Part shown: in pieces, positions 53,594 through 64,000 of the stretch
Position numbering within the stretch: the stretch's first letter is position 1
How the letters are laid out: each line of letters starts with the position of its first letter
Origin: [Phialemoniopsis] sp. UDSM-2020
Taxonomy: Eukaryota; Ascomycota; Sordariomycetes; Thyridiales; Thyridiaceae
Direction: 5' to 3'
NCBI GenBank assembly: GCA_018873225.1
Contig: JAEILZ010000001.1
Span: forward strand, 806,001 to 870,000
Length of the DNA stretch: 64,000 nt
The notes under the pieces: generated by a model
What the model was told of the DNA's origin: nothing
What the model saw: only the letters and a program-made list of their open reading frames with translations
Databases searched by the model: none
Translations under genes and position numbers: made by a program

Positions 53594-55585
53594 TCAACTC
53601 TTATCTTCTCGCAAGTGGACCAATAGCTTTGCTCCAGCCGGCCCGGCATTGAACGTGTCATACATTCGCATGTCCTCCTCGCTCATACTCTTGTCTACTG
53701 ATCCATCAAAGCGCAGAAAGAATGCTGCTGCCATCTTGCTAAGCTCCATTTGTGCTAGACTGTAGTCGACAATCAGTCTGAGGGCTCTCGGCCAGCTTCA
53801 ATTGTCAGGTTGACTTACTTGATTCCGATGCATCTTCTTGATCCGACGGAGAAGGGAGTCCATGACCCTTTTCGAAGATCTCCCTTATCTGACTCCAGCC
53901 AGCGCTCTGGGATGAACTCTTCAGGCTCCGGGAAGGCTTCCGCGTTGCGATGCATGGTGTAATTCTGGGTACCCACCGTAGTCTGTTGACCTGGTTTAGC
54001 TTTCTGCGTAGACCTATGGGTTGAAATGACGAGGATGTGTCTTACGCCTTTAGGTACCGGGACCCCACAGACAAAAGTTGCCTTGTTCGCGGTTCGTGGT
54101 AGTGTGGCAATGATTGTCGGATAGCGTCGTAGTGTCTCGGAAATGACAGCTTGGAGGTACGGTAGCTTGCTGCAAGTCTTTGATGGGTTAACAAATAGAA
54201 AATTCCATCAAGTACGGTAATGAGCGAGCGTACCTGATAATCAGGAATGACGGTGGGATCTGAGAATGCTTCCTTAAGCTCAGCTCGCAGCTTCGCGACA
54301 ACCTCGGGCTTGTTCAAGCAGGACCACAGGATATACACAAAGGTGTTGGCTGTAGTACCGCTTCCTCCGAACCTACGATATTATTGTCAGTCAGTCAGCA
54401 CACTAGGACGGAGAAAGAGTGGGCTCACATTCCGCCCATGCACTCTTCCGCAAGCTCAGAGTCATTCACAGGCTGTACCTCCTTTCCAGGATCTAGGACG
54501 GTCTTCAGGAAAGGCGTGTGAGTGCCGTGTTGACGAACTTGGCCAATGAGCTCAAGAGCGTACTGGGAGTTGTTAGCCTGTTATCCCAGTATTGATCCGT
54601 TGAAGCCATCCCTACCTGCTTCCACGCGCGAACGTCCCTGAAGTAACCACCGACTCGGCCAGGAACATATACACCAATCTGTTCCATCTGAGGTAGAAAT
54701 TCTTTCTGCGATACGTCAGTCAACGGTATTCATGTCGACATCGTCATTGACTACATACGTAGATGAAGGTCGGCTTCCACGCCCGGATATACTTCATGAC
54801 TGTATGAGCCTGACCACGCTTGACGGAGCCGGGGTCCTCGTCGAACATCAGATGATCTTTGTATCTCTGTTAGCCTTTTGTAACTCGGACCCGGTGTGAA
54901 TTTACCCACAGATAACGTCGAAGCCTAGCCAGTGGCACCAAGGGTATACGTCGATAGGGCCTTTCGGAGCTCGTGCCGCCCATTGGTCGAGTGTGGTCTG
55001 AATCTTGGAGGAGATGTGTGGTTCAAAGTCGAGCATAGAAGCTTGCGAGAAACCTCGAGAGAACAGCTTGCGACGTTGTTTGTGTGCATCAGCATCCCTG
55101 TAAGTGAATGGTTGTCAGCAATTGCATGTGTCGAATGCGTGTGGCGACGGATGGGCCTTACCTGAAGCTAAACAAGTGATTCTCGTGAAAGATTCGTTTT
55201 GCCCGCTAAAGACCTGTTAAAGAACGATTTCCACGCAGCTTCATTGTCCAGCACTTACATAGAATGTCTCTTCCTTGGTGAAGTCGTTCGAGGTGTAGAT
55301 CTCCTGCACGGCAGCCGGATCCGCGAACGAGATCTCGTTCGGTCCAACACGAACAACAGGACCATACTTGACGTGCGCTTCATGGATTCTTTCCGATTTG
55401 CGTCCATGAAAGTTACCGATCCTGCTCCACAGACGAGAGACACGAGCCAAGGGTGGCCCGGGGATGTTTCGCAGAGGGTGAAAGAGGTAGTTGTAGATGC
55501 AGGACAGCACCAGGTGCGCCAACGCCATTCCGGCCAGGGCCACCATGGCCATGCCCAGCTTCCAAGCTTGAACGTTAAGCAACAT
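53594..55585 (-). CDS. Cytochrome P450 monooxygenase
   Basis: About seven to nine exons on the - strand; the start ATG is at 55583-55585 (MLLNVQAWKLGMAMVAL). An N-terminal ER anchor is followed by the proline hinge FHPLRNIPGPPLARVS and YGPVVRVGPNEISF. The I-helix reads GGSGTTANTFVYILW, with the oxygen-activating GTT in place of AGxxT. The K-helix has ETLRRYP (ExxR). The PERF-type segment is PEEFIPERWLE and the heme loop FSVGSRRCIGIN with the cysteine ligand, the intron falling just after it. It is a microsomal class II enzyme needing P450 reductase. The style recalls fungal CYPs of secondary and aromatic metabolism; no substrate is assigned. An 8-bp-arm palindrome lies upstream. Confidence 0.9.
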
Positions 55586-56037
55586 TGTACCGTCTGATCT
55601 AGAAACGGGAAGGTCAAAAGGAGAGTTCAATCTGAGCTAGCCACTCAAATCCCTGGGAGGTAAAGATAAGGTGCCAATGCTGAGTTGTAAATTCAGGAGT
55701 AATGCAATCTCGAAGTAAGCCAGCTAAGTAAGTCAAATACCTGATTACACCATTTACCATTGCCTCCCATCGCGGATGATGATGGATGCGGGGATGGACT
55801 CATGTAAACCGGGGGTTTACACGGGGTCATGTCAACTTCCCCACACTCACTTTCGCGGAGATAACTTTAGCGTCAGTACACAATGCTAGCGCCCACCATC
55901 ACGCGGGGCTTGTTTCGGGGAGATAAAGTAGCAAGGAAGTGACTGAAGCTCGACACCGCGGATCAAACAATTGTGTCCTAATGGGGATCCTTTTTTCATT
56001 GTTGCATTTTCTTCTTGGGGAATAATGTTCTTCAGAA
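55586..56037. other. Intergenic: P450 promoter and HET 3' flank
   Basis: No gene is seen. It contains the palindrome at 55803-55821. Confidence 0.5.
55803..55821. promoter_or_regulatory. Palindrome TGTAAACC-GGG-GGTTTACA
   Basis: Perfect inverted repeat with 8-bp arms and a 3-bp spacer, about 220 bp upstream of the P450 ATG. A candidate regulator-binding site; no factor is assigned. Confidence 0.4.
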
Positions 56038-57945
56038 TCATTCTACCCAGTCTTGTCGGTAAATGTGGAACTTTGCCCAGGCTATGAAGACTAACAGAAA
56101 CGATATGGGGAACACCGTAGTAACATGGAGAAAGTCTTGAAAGATCGGTATCCCCATCTTGCGGAGCAGTAATTGTATAAACGGATGATGTGAGGCTACC
56201 ATGTAGAAATTGACACAGAGAAAGAGGGCCAACTCGGGCCAGATCATCTCCAAGATTCCCTGGCTCCAAGGAGAAAAGCTAATGGAATAGAGGGGAGAAG
56301 AGAATCCAACCCGATGAGGAAGCGAGTACACAGTATCGATAGCTTGATCAATGTTCATGGTGATGCTTCTTTCGGTCCGAAGGATGTCAACAAGAACCAA
56401 ATGCTCGCCAAGTGCGACCTTTTGGTAGATCCGCGCATAGAAGAACCCAACGCCGTCTACTTTGAGCGTGGAGACGCCAGGCGCTATAAGCTCCTCCCTG
56501 TGCTGCGAGATGGCCGTCTGGTCGTCGAGGACAAATCTGCCTTCAAGCCAACTGTTCTCCCGATCCCTTAGGATCGCACGCAGTCGGACTGCGATTCCGA
56601 CCTCGAACGATTTCTTTGCACCGCTCTCTGAGGAACCGATACGGAGACTTCCTACCACAACCGTCTCTCCATTCTCCATTCGAAACGGATCAAATGCGAA
56701 AGGTTTGGGTGGTCTGGGTGAACTCAAATAAGGACTGAGCTGATCAGGCCTTTGAGACAGCGTCACAAGGGGGGTTACAGTGCATCCCCATGGCACCTCT
56801 TCAATAATCACCGTGTATTCTCGCCGCATGGATCCTCGCACCCACTCTGGATGTGTGACGATGTTTATTGTTTTCCTTTGCCAATGGTACCAGGACCGGT
56901 AATGTAGTGCATGGAATTTGCAGTGGAAAGTGCGAACGTAAATGTCGTCATACAAATGCTCTAGCCCGATAACTACTAGACGGTCCAGGTGGTGTCTGTT
57001 ACGGCAGGCGAGTACGGCGTATTGGTTGCTCATGGGTAAGGTTATTTGCAGCCCTTTCTTTGTGATCGAGAAGTCCGAGGTGGAAAACCCAGCTCGGTAA
57101 GGGATGAGATCTTCGCATCCCGCAAAATCCGCCGGGGAGTCAGCGAGAACCCCAATGAGGGGCCTTTCTTCATTGAAGCGGTTGCGATTCATTGCAGCAA
57201 ATAGTGTCTGATCATCAGAATGGTTGATGATTTCCTCCTGTAGACGTCGAAATGCCTGCCATCCTTCGCCGTAGAGCAGTGGTATGTGAATATCAAAGAT
57301 ACCAAGAAGACAATACGCAATGTCTTCCACCCTTGTCGTTTCTCGCCTTGATGCCCAGCACATACGCGCTGCAACACTCGCTTCGGACAACATGCGGCGG
57401 AACTCCTTGTGGTCCTTGGGACGGTCCAGGTACATTGGGTCAATACTGGTGGCGACGCCGATCTCATCAGCCCTGTCGGCCCTGGAGGCGAAGAATTTCC
57501 ATTCCGAGTCGTAAAAGTCCACCTGTCGAGGCGCGAGAAGCTCCTGGAGAGTCCACCCTCGAGTGAACCAGCGACTCTTCGTGAAGTCCTCGGTGGACAG
57601 AGAGCAGTCCCCGTTCACATCGGCCAGGTGCGCAAAGCAGACTTCGGAAGCCTCGTACCACTGGAACATTGAGTTGATGGCCTCGGAGAGCTCCGCGCTG
57701 CTGGACTTGTCGATGCAGCACGTATCAATCCAGACGTAGTCTAGAGGGGGCTTTCGTTCTCGCGCGAGCCTACAGGCCTCCACGATCTTTACGTAACCTG
57801 GTTTGAGGCGGGCTTTGGCTTCGTCCTGCATGTCCTGGAACGACACCTCGCCGTCTCCCCAGGTGTGCGATAAGATGGCGTATTTCCACACCGAGCCGCC
57901 CGGCAGCTCCTCCAATTTCTGAGTTTCGGTGTTGATCAGACGCAT
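56038..57945 (-). CDS. HET-domain protein (heterokaryon-incompatibility type)
   Basis: Intronless, 635 aa. The N-terminal HET domain is complete: YAILSHTWGDGEVSFQDM, PLDYVWIDTCCIDKSSSAELSEAINSMF, WYEASEVCFAHLADV, WFTRGWTLQELLAPRQVDFYD and the extended DUF8212-like part (RMCWASRRETTRVEDIAYCLLGIFD, LYGEGWQAFRRLQEEII). HET proteins mediate nonself recognition and regulated cell death in filamentous fungi. The C-terminus adds two hydrophobic stretches (ELALFLCVNFYMVASHH and VTTVFPISFLLVFIAWAKF), predicting membrane attachment, which is less usual. No partner NLR or other recognition gene is seen nearby. Confidence 0.9.
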   Translation of the reverse strand: MRLINTETQKLEELPGGSVWKYAILSHTWGDGEVSFQDMQDEAKARLKPGYVKIVEACRLARERKPPLDYVWIDTCCIDKSSSAELSEAINSMFQWYEASEVCFAHLADVNGDCSLSTEDFTKSRWFTRGWTLQELLAPRQVDFYDSEWKFFASRADRADEIGVATSIDPMYLDRPKDHKEFRRMLSEASVAARMCWASRRETTRVEDIAYCLLGIFDIHIPLLYGEGWQAFRRLQEEIINHSDDQTLFAAMNRNRFNEERPLIGVLADSPADFAGCEDLIPYRAGFSTSDFSITKKGLQITLPMSNQYAVLACRNRHHLDRLVVIGLEHLYDDIYVRTFHCKFHALHYRSWYHWQRKTINIVTHPEWVRGSMRREYTVIIEEVPWGCTVTPLVTLSQRPDQLSPYLSSPRPPKPFAFDPFRMENGETVVVGSLRIGSSESGAKKSFEVGIAVRLRAILRDRENSWLEGRFVLDDQTAISQHREELIAPGVSTLKVDGVGFFYARIYQKVALGEHLVLVDILRTERSITMNIDQAIDTVYSLPHRVGFSSPLYSISFSPWSQGILEMIWPELALFLCVNFYMVASHHPFIQLLLRKMGIPIFQDFLHVTTVFPISFLLVFIAWAKFHIYRQDWVE

Positions 57946-58492
57946 GTTGAGCGATAATTGCTTGGCTGAGCATGGAAAAGAACGAACGCGAGAGAAAATT
58001 TTCTGGAGCGATTTGTTCTGTTCAGCCTCTGCAGCTCAGCTCAGCAAAGGGTGCCACGCCAACACATACCCCACCTCTCTGCATATCAGCTACTAAGGAG
58101 ACGTGCCTTGTGCTGATCAAGTCCCGGTTGGGTTTCCTGTTCGATTGGCTGGCTGGCCCAATTCAGCATTTGCACTTACCCATGTCATGGGAATCGTCGC
58201 GTCAAGTGGGCTGTACTGTTAGAGTCACGAAAGGCAAGCTTATCTACAACAAAGGCGCGCAGATGGGCTGGGTTAGCAGGCCATTACAATCTCGTACGTG
58301 GTCACCTCACAGTCACTCATAATAAGACGAGGAAGTTTGAACAATTACAACTTTGATCAAGAGGTTAGGAAGTGTTTCAATATTGCAAATCTAGAGGTTG
58401 CGGATTTCTCAGCAGCAACGACGGTCCGGAGACGTCATCCTGCCCATTACACTGTGACTATGACTGTGACCTGTGACGTCTACATTATCATT
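57946..58492. other. Intergenic, no gene seen
   Basis: This is the HET promoter and the 3' flank of the next MFS gene. Confidence 0.5.
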
Positions 58493-60255
58493 TCAAGGTG
58501 TATAACGAAATCTCAAGTCCATCTTGTCGGTGATATCCGCATCTCCAGCAAAGTCCTGGCTGCAAATTTCGAGGGCATCCCTTCTACGGTTCTCCCTGAC
58601 AGCAGAATACCAGAAAAGCCCACAGATCACAAAGTTGCATCCAATGCAGACCAGATCCGTGATGACACCCTCAATGTATCGAGGGCCTTTGGTCCATAAC
58701 TGAGGACCCGCAATCGCTGCGGCGGCGTAAAAGATGAAGTACCCGTTGCTGGCAGCTGATCTCTTCGTGTTGCCCTTCATGTTTGAGGCGATCATGCTCA
58801 GGATGACCACCATAAAGGGAGATAGTACTGTTGCGAGCCATGTACAAACTACGACTCCCCAATGTGATGACTCTTGGGGAAGTGTCGCCACACCAATGTT
58901 GCCAATCAAGGGGGGAATCAGCGAAATGATGCCGTAGAGAGATCTGGGCAGCGATGTGTATTTAATCCCGAGGACGACGATCCAAATCCAAATGATCTGA
59001 ATCACCCCTGCCGGCAGGCTTACCAGCATGGTATTCATCTTGGACCAGCCGAAGCCGCTAATGACCAAGGTCGCGAACTGAATTGAAGGTATGAATGTCA
59101 GCCAACGCTGCCTAGTGTCCAGCCTACTGGTCCTTGGTTCTCAATGCTGCAGTACTAACCTTGATGACTGGTGAAGCCAGTGTGTTGAAGAAGGCGGCCA
59201 GCACTAGTAGCCATGCCCGATGGTCCTTGACAAACTCCCAAATCTGCGACTTCTTGAATGTGACTTGCTCTTTCGACAGTCGCTCCAAAGCAAGCCTTCG
59301 GACGGCAATCTCGCGCTCATGAGGGCTGAGAAACCATGCAGTTTCGGGACTCTTTGGCATGAACAGGAGAAACAGAACGCCGCCGACTATCGTGCCCCCA
59401 CCACAGACCAAGAACATCACGCGCCAGGTTGAAATGGCCATGTGGTCCACGGAGCCAATCCCGTACATGGCTAAAGCACCCACGATCTGCGCCAGACCGT
59501 TACAACTACACCAGGCGCTAGAAACATCGAGCTCGTCAGCCATCGTGCTCGCAGCCATAAACTGACGCATGCGGGGCCAGTCGGCAAACTTACGCTGTGC
59601 GGATAGCGTGCTCCGACTTCTTGTACCATTGACTTGTAATGATGACGAAGGCTGGAGTTACGGCACCTTCTGTGAATCCGAGGAGTACGCGGACGACTGT
59701 GAATGGCCCAAAGGCACTAGGTGCTGCCATGCAGCCTGCCACAATGCCCCATACGATACTTCGGCAACAAGAACCTATGTCAGCAGATTGACCAGAGTGA
59801 GTCAGGGGATTCGTCACTCACACAGAGACGCCCACGAAACGGGATATGGGCAGGCGGCTCATCACGTAGATAAAGATGTACTCCGCGACGATTTGACCAA
59901 AGTAGAAAGAGCTCACAGTAAGAGAGTACTGCTGACTAGACATGTGAATGTCGTCCTTGAGATCAAACACGACCGCGTAACCGATGGACTGCTTGTCGAG
60001 GTCTGGTCCCGACAGAACCGACTTCAGCTGGGAACATACGAATACGGAATGGAATGGATGTGTATAAAACGGCAACTTACATTGAAAGAACTGAATGAGG
60101 CACATGAGTGGAAGCACCACCCAATCGATCTTGCGCAAGACCTTTCGCTCCTCTTCCGGATCAAAGTCGACTTGAGCTTCAAACACAACCCCTTGCTGAG
60201 TTGGCACCCTCTCGGTGTCCTCCTTAGAGTTCTGAGCAGGCTCTCGTTTCTCCAT
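58493..60255 (-). CDS. MFS permease, anion:cation symporter family (Liz1/Seo1-like)
   Basis: About five to seven exons on the - strand from the ATG at 60253-60255. N-terminal EEERKVLRKIDWVVLPLMCL enters TM1 and, after an intron, continues as LDKQSIGYA. Then come YFGQIVAEYIFIYVMSRLP, RVLLGFTEGAVTPAFVIITSQWYKKSE, WCSCNGLAQIVGAL, PKSPETAWFLSPHER and the C-terminal half (GFGWSKMNTMLVSLPAG, GNTKRSAASNGYF, WYSAVRENRRRD). These match ACS permeases that take up organic anions such as pantothenate, biotin precursors or sulfonates. It is divergent from a Zn2Cys6 gene 573 bp away, a typical transporter-regulator pair. Confidence 0.9.
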
Positions 60256-60828
60256 GATGCTAGTTGAGGTCGTACACGGTCACGATGGCAGGCTATTGGT
60301 AGCGAAAATGTCGTGGTCGCCCTGCTCGAGTCTGGAGCATGAGGCAGGGCAGTTGCGGAAGGAGAGAGGTCCTTCTTAATATATGCATGACTTGGAATTG
60401 ATACTAGCCGCATAATCATTGAGGGGCTTATCTGGGGGTTAGACAAGAAGTCTAGAAAGCGGATGGCCAAGGCAGTGCGGTGCATGCGAGGAATCGTGGG
60501 ATTCGTCTTGACGGCAAGGGAGGTCAGGAAGCTAGTGGGTACACGTACCCGCAAGTGCATCATTCATTGAGCCATCCAAGCCGTCATACCCGCGGACAAG
60601 CATGCCTTTCTTATCAGTAGCGGGGCCTCAATGCGGGGAAACTTGAGGTATCTTGTTCTTGCAAACTACTTATGACGGATTATTTCATTATCAGGGATGG
60701 TGCTTGAAAGTGGGGGCTAATGTGTTCGATGGCACCTTAAACACAGCGCTGCTTCTGGACTGTGATCTGAGAGACATGCGGGTTACGTCCCGCAGCTTCA
60801 GTCTCACGACCATTCACGCCACAAGAGC
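60256..60828. promoter_or_regulatory. Divergent promoter between MFS permease and Zn2Cys6 regulator
   Basis: 573 bp without a gene. It holds the palindrome at 60537-60550. Confidence 0.55.
60537..60550. promoter_or_regulatory. Palindrome GGGTAC-AC-GTACCC
   Basis: Perfect inverted repeat with 6-bp arms and a 2-bp spacer, lying almost midway between the two divergent start codons. A possible operator of the adjacent regulator; the arms are short enough for chance. Confidence 0.3.
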
Positions 60829-63470
60829 ATGCTATCTGACCAACGTCAATGCAGCACAGACATGACTCCACCACTATGTCCTTCGACAACTTCCAAGACC
60901 AACCGACGCCATCGTCCCAAGGTTCCTACCGCTGACCGCAAGCGCACAGCATTGGCTTGTACATCATGCCGTTTTCGGAAAAGAAAATGCCGAGATGTTG
61001 ATAACGGGATCTGCGGGTATTGCAAAAGACACGACTACGTATGCATCTTTGAGTCATCAGCTACCAAGGAGGCAGGGGTGATTCCAAGGTATTCATCTTC
61101 TCAATTCTATGCAATGTCCATCAACTCATACAGAGTACTGAATCCATCAAGTGAAATCAGCAGCCGGTATTCCTTCCCAGAGCTAAACCTAGCCGATATC
61201 AGGGCAAGGTTTCGCCATGAGTTCCCCGACATACGCCTTGAGGAGGAGCATATCAAGACTTTAGTGCAACTTATACCGACAGATACGCAGAGAAGACATT
61301 CACAGGTGCCGGCATCGCCCTCAGCGGACCAACAGCCGTTTCCCACGTCTCCGATTGCTGTTGATCTGCGGCACGAAGGGTCGGAAACGGGACCATTGGC
61401 CTTAACCTCCCAACCAACTCTGATCCTAAGTCATGATGCATCATGCTCCCGTGGTCCAACCCCGACAAGCTCAAGCTTCAGTAAGTGCATTGTGTGTTCT
61501 TTCTGGCTCCTTAGGATAACTGACCGCACCGGATTGCTACACAGCAAAAGAGACATTCTCGCACGAAACATTCCTTGCAGCAGCCTTGCATGCAATCACA
61601 CGTCAGGAGGAAACAGGTTCCTTCCGAGACTATTCACAGTCAACCGTAAGGCCCCGGTTTCCTTTTCTTTGTTGCACTTAGTATGTACCCAGCTGCAGCT
61701 ACTAATCATGTCTTCTCAAAGAGGCCTTTTCAACTGGAGATCAACCAGGATGAAACGCACCCAGAGTCTGTGACGAGAGCACTGAAAGAGCTCCCTTCCC
61801 AAGACGAGGCTTCGGCTCTTATGGATGCGCTATTTCTTTACGGCGAGGCGAATTGGTACTACTTTGGCGAAATGTGGTTCCGAGATCAGATCACTCAGCT
61901 GTACGACGGTATCATACCCCGAACGGCTGCCTATTACGGATTTGTCTGCCTGGCTTTTGCAGCGTTTGCTCTAGGCTCACAGTTTGTGCACATATTACCG
62001 AAGAATCGACGACCTGATGGTATCACCCGGGCAGCCACAGTTACAAGCGACGGTACAATTCCAGGAGTATCTTACTTTCGGAACTCACAACAACTTCTTC
62101 CATGGGTTCTAAGCGACTGTTCGCTCCAGGGCTTGCAATGCTGCCTCTTAACGGCTTTGTATGTACTCCCAAACAATGCCACGAAGCTTTCCTACACGTA
62201 CCTTGGACTGGCTTTGAGAATTGGTATCTCTCTCGGCCTCCATTGCGAGAAGGCCAAGGTGAACTTACGTCCTGCCGTCGTTGAAGATCAACGGCGAATA
62301 TTCTGGACTGTATATGGAATTGAGCGGTGCGTGTCTCCCTGCTTCGGACCCGATAGTCTCAAGCCCACTCAGTCCCGCTGACTCGGCGTAGCCATGTTTC
62401 TATCACCCTTGGCTACCCCGAAATGCTCCAAGTCTCAGAAATCAGCTGTCCGTTGCCGCGAAGACGCAGCGACCTTGATGCTGCGGACTCTATGAGGATC
62501 GACCGTCTTATTGCGCGCTCTAATCTACTGTTCTTGTTTAACGAGGCGATCCAGGCCAGGTACAGGCGTTTCTTTCATACTTTTGAGTTCTGCCGCTCAC
62601 AGGGGTCATAGACAAACAACTTGGAACTCTTCGAGCATCGTTGCCCTTCGGACACGCCTTCTGAATTGGAAAAAGGACCTCCCAACACCGTTACGAAAAC
62701 TGGATCCGAGTTACTTAAGGGCAAATGCCAATCTGCAAGTCCAGTACAACATCCTATGGACATACCTTGGCCGCTCCACCCTGATCCAATTAGTCCGGAA
62801 TAGAGCAATGTCTGCAGGTAACCAAGTTGATCATGATCAACAGCGAGCAGAACTAAGGCCACTTGATTTGGAACTAGCTTTCTCCTGCGTACAGTCTGCC
62901 TATGAAATCATTCATTTGATTGGGCTTCTTCGCCGGCACCAGCAGCTCGCGGGATTTTCTTTCACAGACTTTCACTCATGCTGCTGCGCTGCGATCATTG
63001 TCATCCTAGACAGCATTCTCCATCCCTCGATGAAGGCATTCTCCAAGACTGAAGAGGCTGTCGATTCACTCAGATCTATGGCGGCTAGCAGCGACCATGC
63101 GAAAAGCGGGCTGCGCTACATCGAGAGCTTCCTGAGGATCGTCAACTCTGCCCTATCTTCTCTGCAGTCCGCGCCGGACCAGGAGCCCCAAGCCCTGGGA
63201 GTATCACCAGGCAACCCCTTTAGTCCAGATGGATATGTGGCGCAGTTTCCCCATTCTTCAAGTTTCGATAATCTGTCATTCGACGGATTATCTCCCCATT
63301 GGCAACCTGGCTTGGGCTCGGCGCAAGAATGGTTCGATGATCGTGGCGACATTGCGCATTATGAGGTCGCACATGACCTCAACACGGCTCTCTTTGACGA
63401 GTTCGAAGCACTAGTCCGAGATTGTCCCACGACTGATTTGCACTTTCTAGGTTTGGATGGTCTTTGCTAG
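60829..63470 (+). CDS. Zn2Cys6 transcription factor with fungal MHR domain
   Basis: Five exons (60829-61480, 61545-61645, 61722-62326, 62392-62559, 62603-63470) give about 797 aa, all in phase. The zinc cluster reads CTSC, RFRKRKC, RDVDNGIC, GYC and KRHDYVC, with a basic lead (PTADRKRTALA). A disordered Ser/Pro/Thr-rich stretch follows. The MHR domain (YGEANWYYFGEMWFRDQ, LPWVLSDCSLQGLQCCLL, YLGLALRIGISLGLHCE and DQRRIFWTVYGIER) precedes a C-terminal helical part. A second in-frame ATG at 60862 could also start the protein. Divergent orientation to the MFS permease suggests it controls that transporter and possibly the amidohydrolase downstream. Confidence 0.9.
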
Positions 63471-63659
63471 CATCAACTGATGAAGTCTATACTACCTGTC
63501 TCCCTACTAAAGTTGTCGCGGAGTTCGCTGACTAAATGATGAACTTGAACCTGATGCACACATAAGATGAGAAGAATCAAATGGATAGTCACCACAACGC
63601 AGGATCTTTATTATTTGAGATATGTCGTTTCATGCTGATTACCATATCACAGCCGCAGC

Positions 63660-64000
63660 TTAGCTAATTTGAGGAAGATGAGTTTCATCAACCTCCATCT
63701 TTGACCAACGGGTAGCAACAACCCTTCCATCCTTGATTGTGACCAAGAGATTCTGGTCAGGGTCGTCAAGTACCGTGATGTCGTCCAACGGGTTGGATTT
63801 CAGTACCAAGAGATCGGCCGCAAAGCCGGGCGCGACGCGTCCAAGGAAATTCTCTTTCTTCAGTAAACGAGCTCCATTTACGGTAGCACTCTGAAGGATC
63901 TGCTTCGCAGTCAGAACCTTGCTCCGCAGCCCGAACTCGCGTGCCTGCGCAAAGTGCATCGGTCCTAGCAGATCCGTCCCGTAGCATATCGTCACACCTG
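63660..64000 (-). CDS. Imidazolonepropionase-like amidohydrolase, C-terminal part only
   Basis: The 3' end of a gene whose 5' end lies beyond the window. The visible ~110 residues are the C-terminus of a metal-dependent amidohydrolase: ICYGTDLLGPMH with the conserved aspartate, KQILQSATVNGARLL, LGRVAPGFAADLLVLKSNPLDDI and IKDGRVV. The last part returns to the N-terminal beta-sandwich. This is the imidazolonepropionase/prolidase-like cytosolic group, often catabolic. Convergent with the Zn2Cys6 gene. Confidence 0.85.
   Translation of the reverse strand, partial: GVTICYGTDLLGPMHFAQAREFGLRSKVLTAKQILQSATVNGARLLKKENFLGRVAPGFAADLLVLKSNPLDDITVLDDPDQNLLVTIKDGRVVATRWSKMEVDETHLPQIS

Overview
The window is genomic DNA of a filamentous ascomycete (Pezizomycotina). 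The evidence is many short introns (about 45-95 nt, GTRAGT-type donors, YAG acceptors), three Zn2Cys6 transcription factors, a HET-domain gene, an AA9 lytic polysaccharide monooxygenase, and dispersed genes with kilobase-scale spacers. The species cannot be told from the sequence alone. I joined exons by hand, using reading frame and family similarity.

Layout. (1) 0-13.7 kb, all on the + strand: a small cupin, an ACS-type MFS permease, a Zn2Cys6 regulator, a metal-dependent decarboxylase-type amidohydrolase, an aldehyde dehydrogenase, an acyl-CoA dehydrogenase and a 609-aa membrane protein of unknown family. This looks like a catabolic block: uptake, regulator, decarboxylation, aldehyde oxidation and acyl-CoA oxidation. 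(2) 15.3-17.8 kb: a ferric reductase whose upstream region carries two 9-bp matches to the fungal iron-repressor GATA site. (3) 17.9-25.7 kb: divergent beta and alpha subunits of a biotin-dependent acyl-CoA carboxylase (methylcrotonyl/geranyl-CoA type), followed by an AtuA-like DUF1446 gene. The set matches the core of bacterial acyclic-terpene (atu) and leucine (liu) pathways, and the acyl-CoA dehydrogenase upstream may belong to it. The AtuA-like gene has an in-frame stop at codon 18. Perfect palindromes with CGGCT/AGCCG half-sites lie in both the carboxylase and the AtuA promoters.

(4) 25.9-33.8 kb, all on the - strand: three secreted oxidative enzymes, a GMC oxidoreductase, a tyrosinase and an AA9 LPMO. 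Their coding sequence is noticeably GC-rich at third positions. They could form an extracellular redox module (phenol, quinone or H2O2 feeding the LPMO). (5) 34-41 kb: gene-poor, with a decayed short-chain dehydrogenase pseudogene and one small CxxC/CxxC ORF. (6) 41-48 kb: a small secreted cysteine-rich protein, a TRI12-like MFS exporter, a surface-anchored secreted protein and a GNAT acetyltransferase. (7) 48.8-64 kb: two more ACS-type MFS permeases, two Zn2Cys6 regulators, a cytochrome P450, a HET-domain protein and the 3' end of an imidazolonepropionase-like amidohydrolase that runs off the window.

The strongest candidates for undescribed biology are the fungal Atu/Liu-like carboxylase-AtuA cluster with its shared palindromes, and the adjacent GMC-tyrosinase-LPMO trio. 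Both are functional inferences from gene neighbourhood. The gene identities themselves rest on clear motifs.
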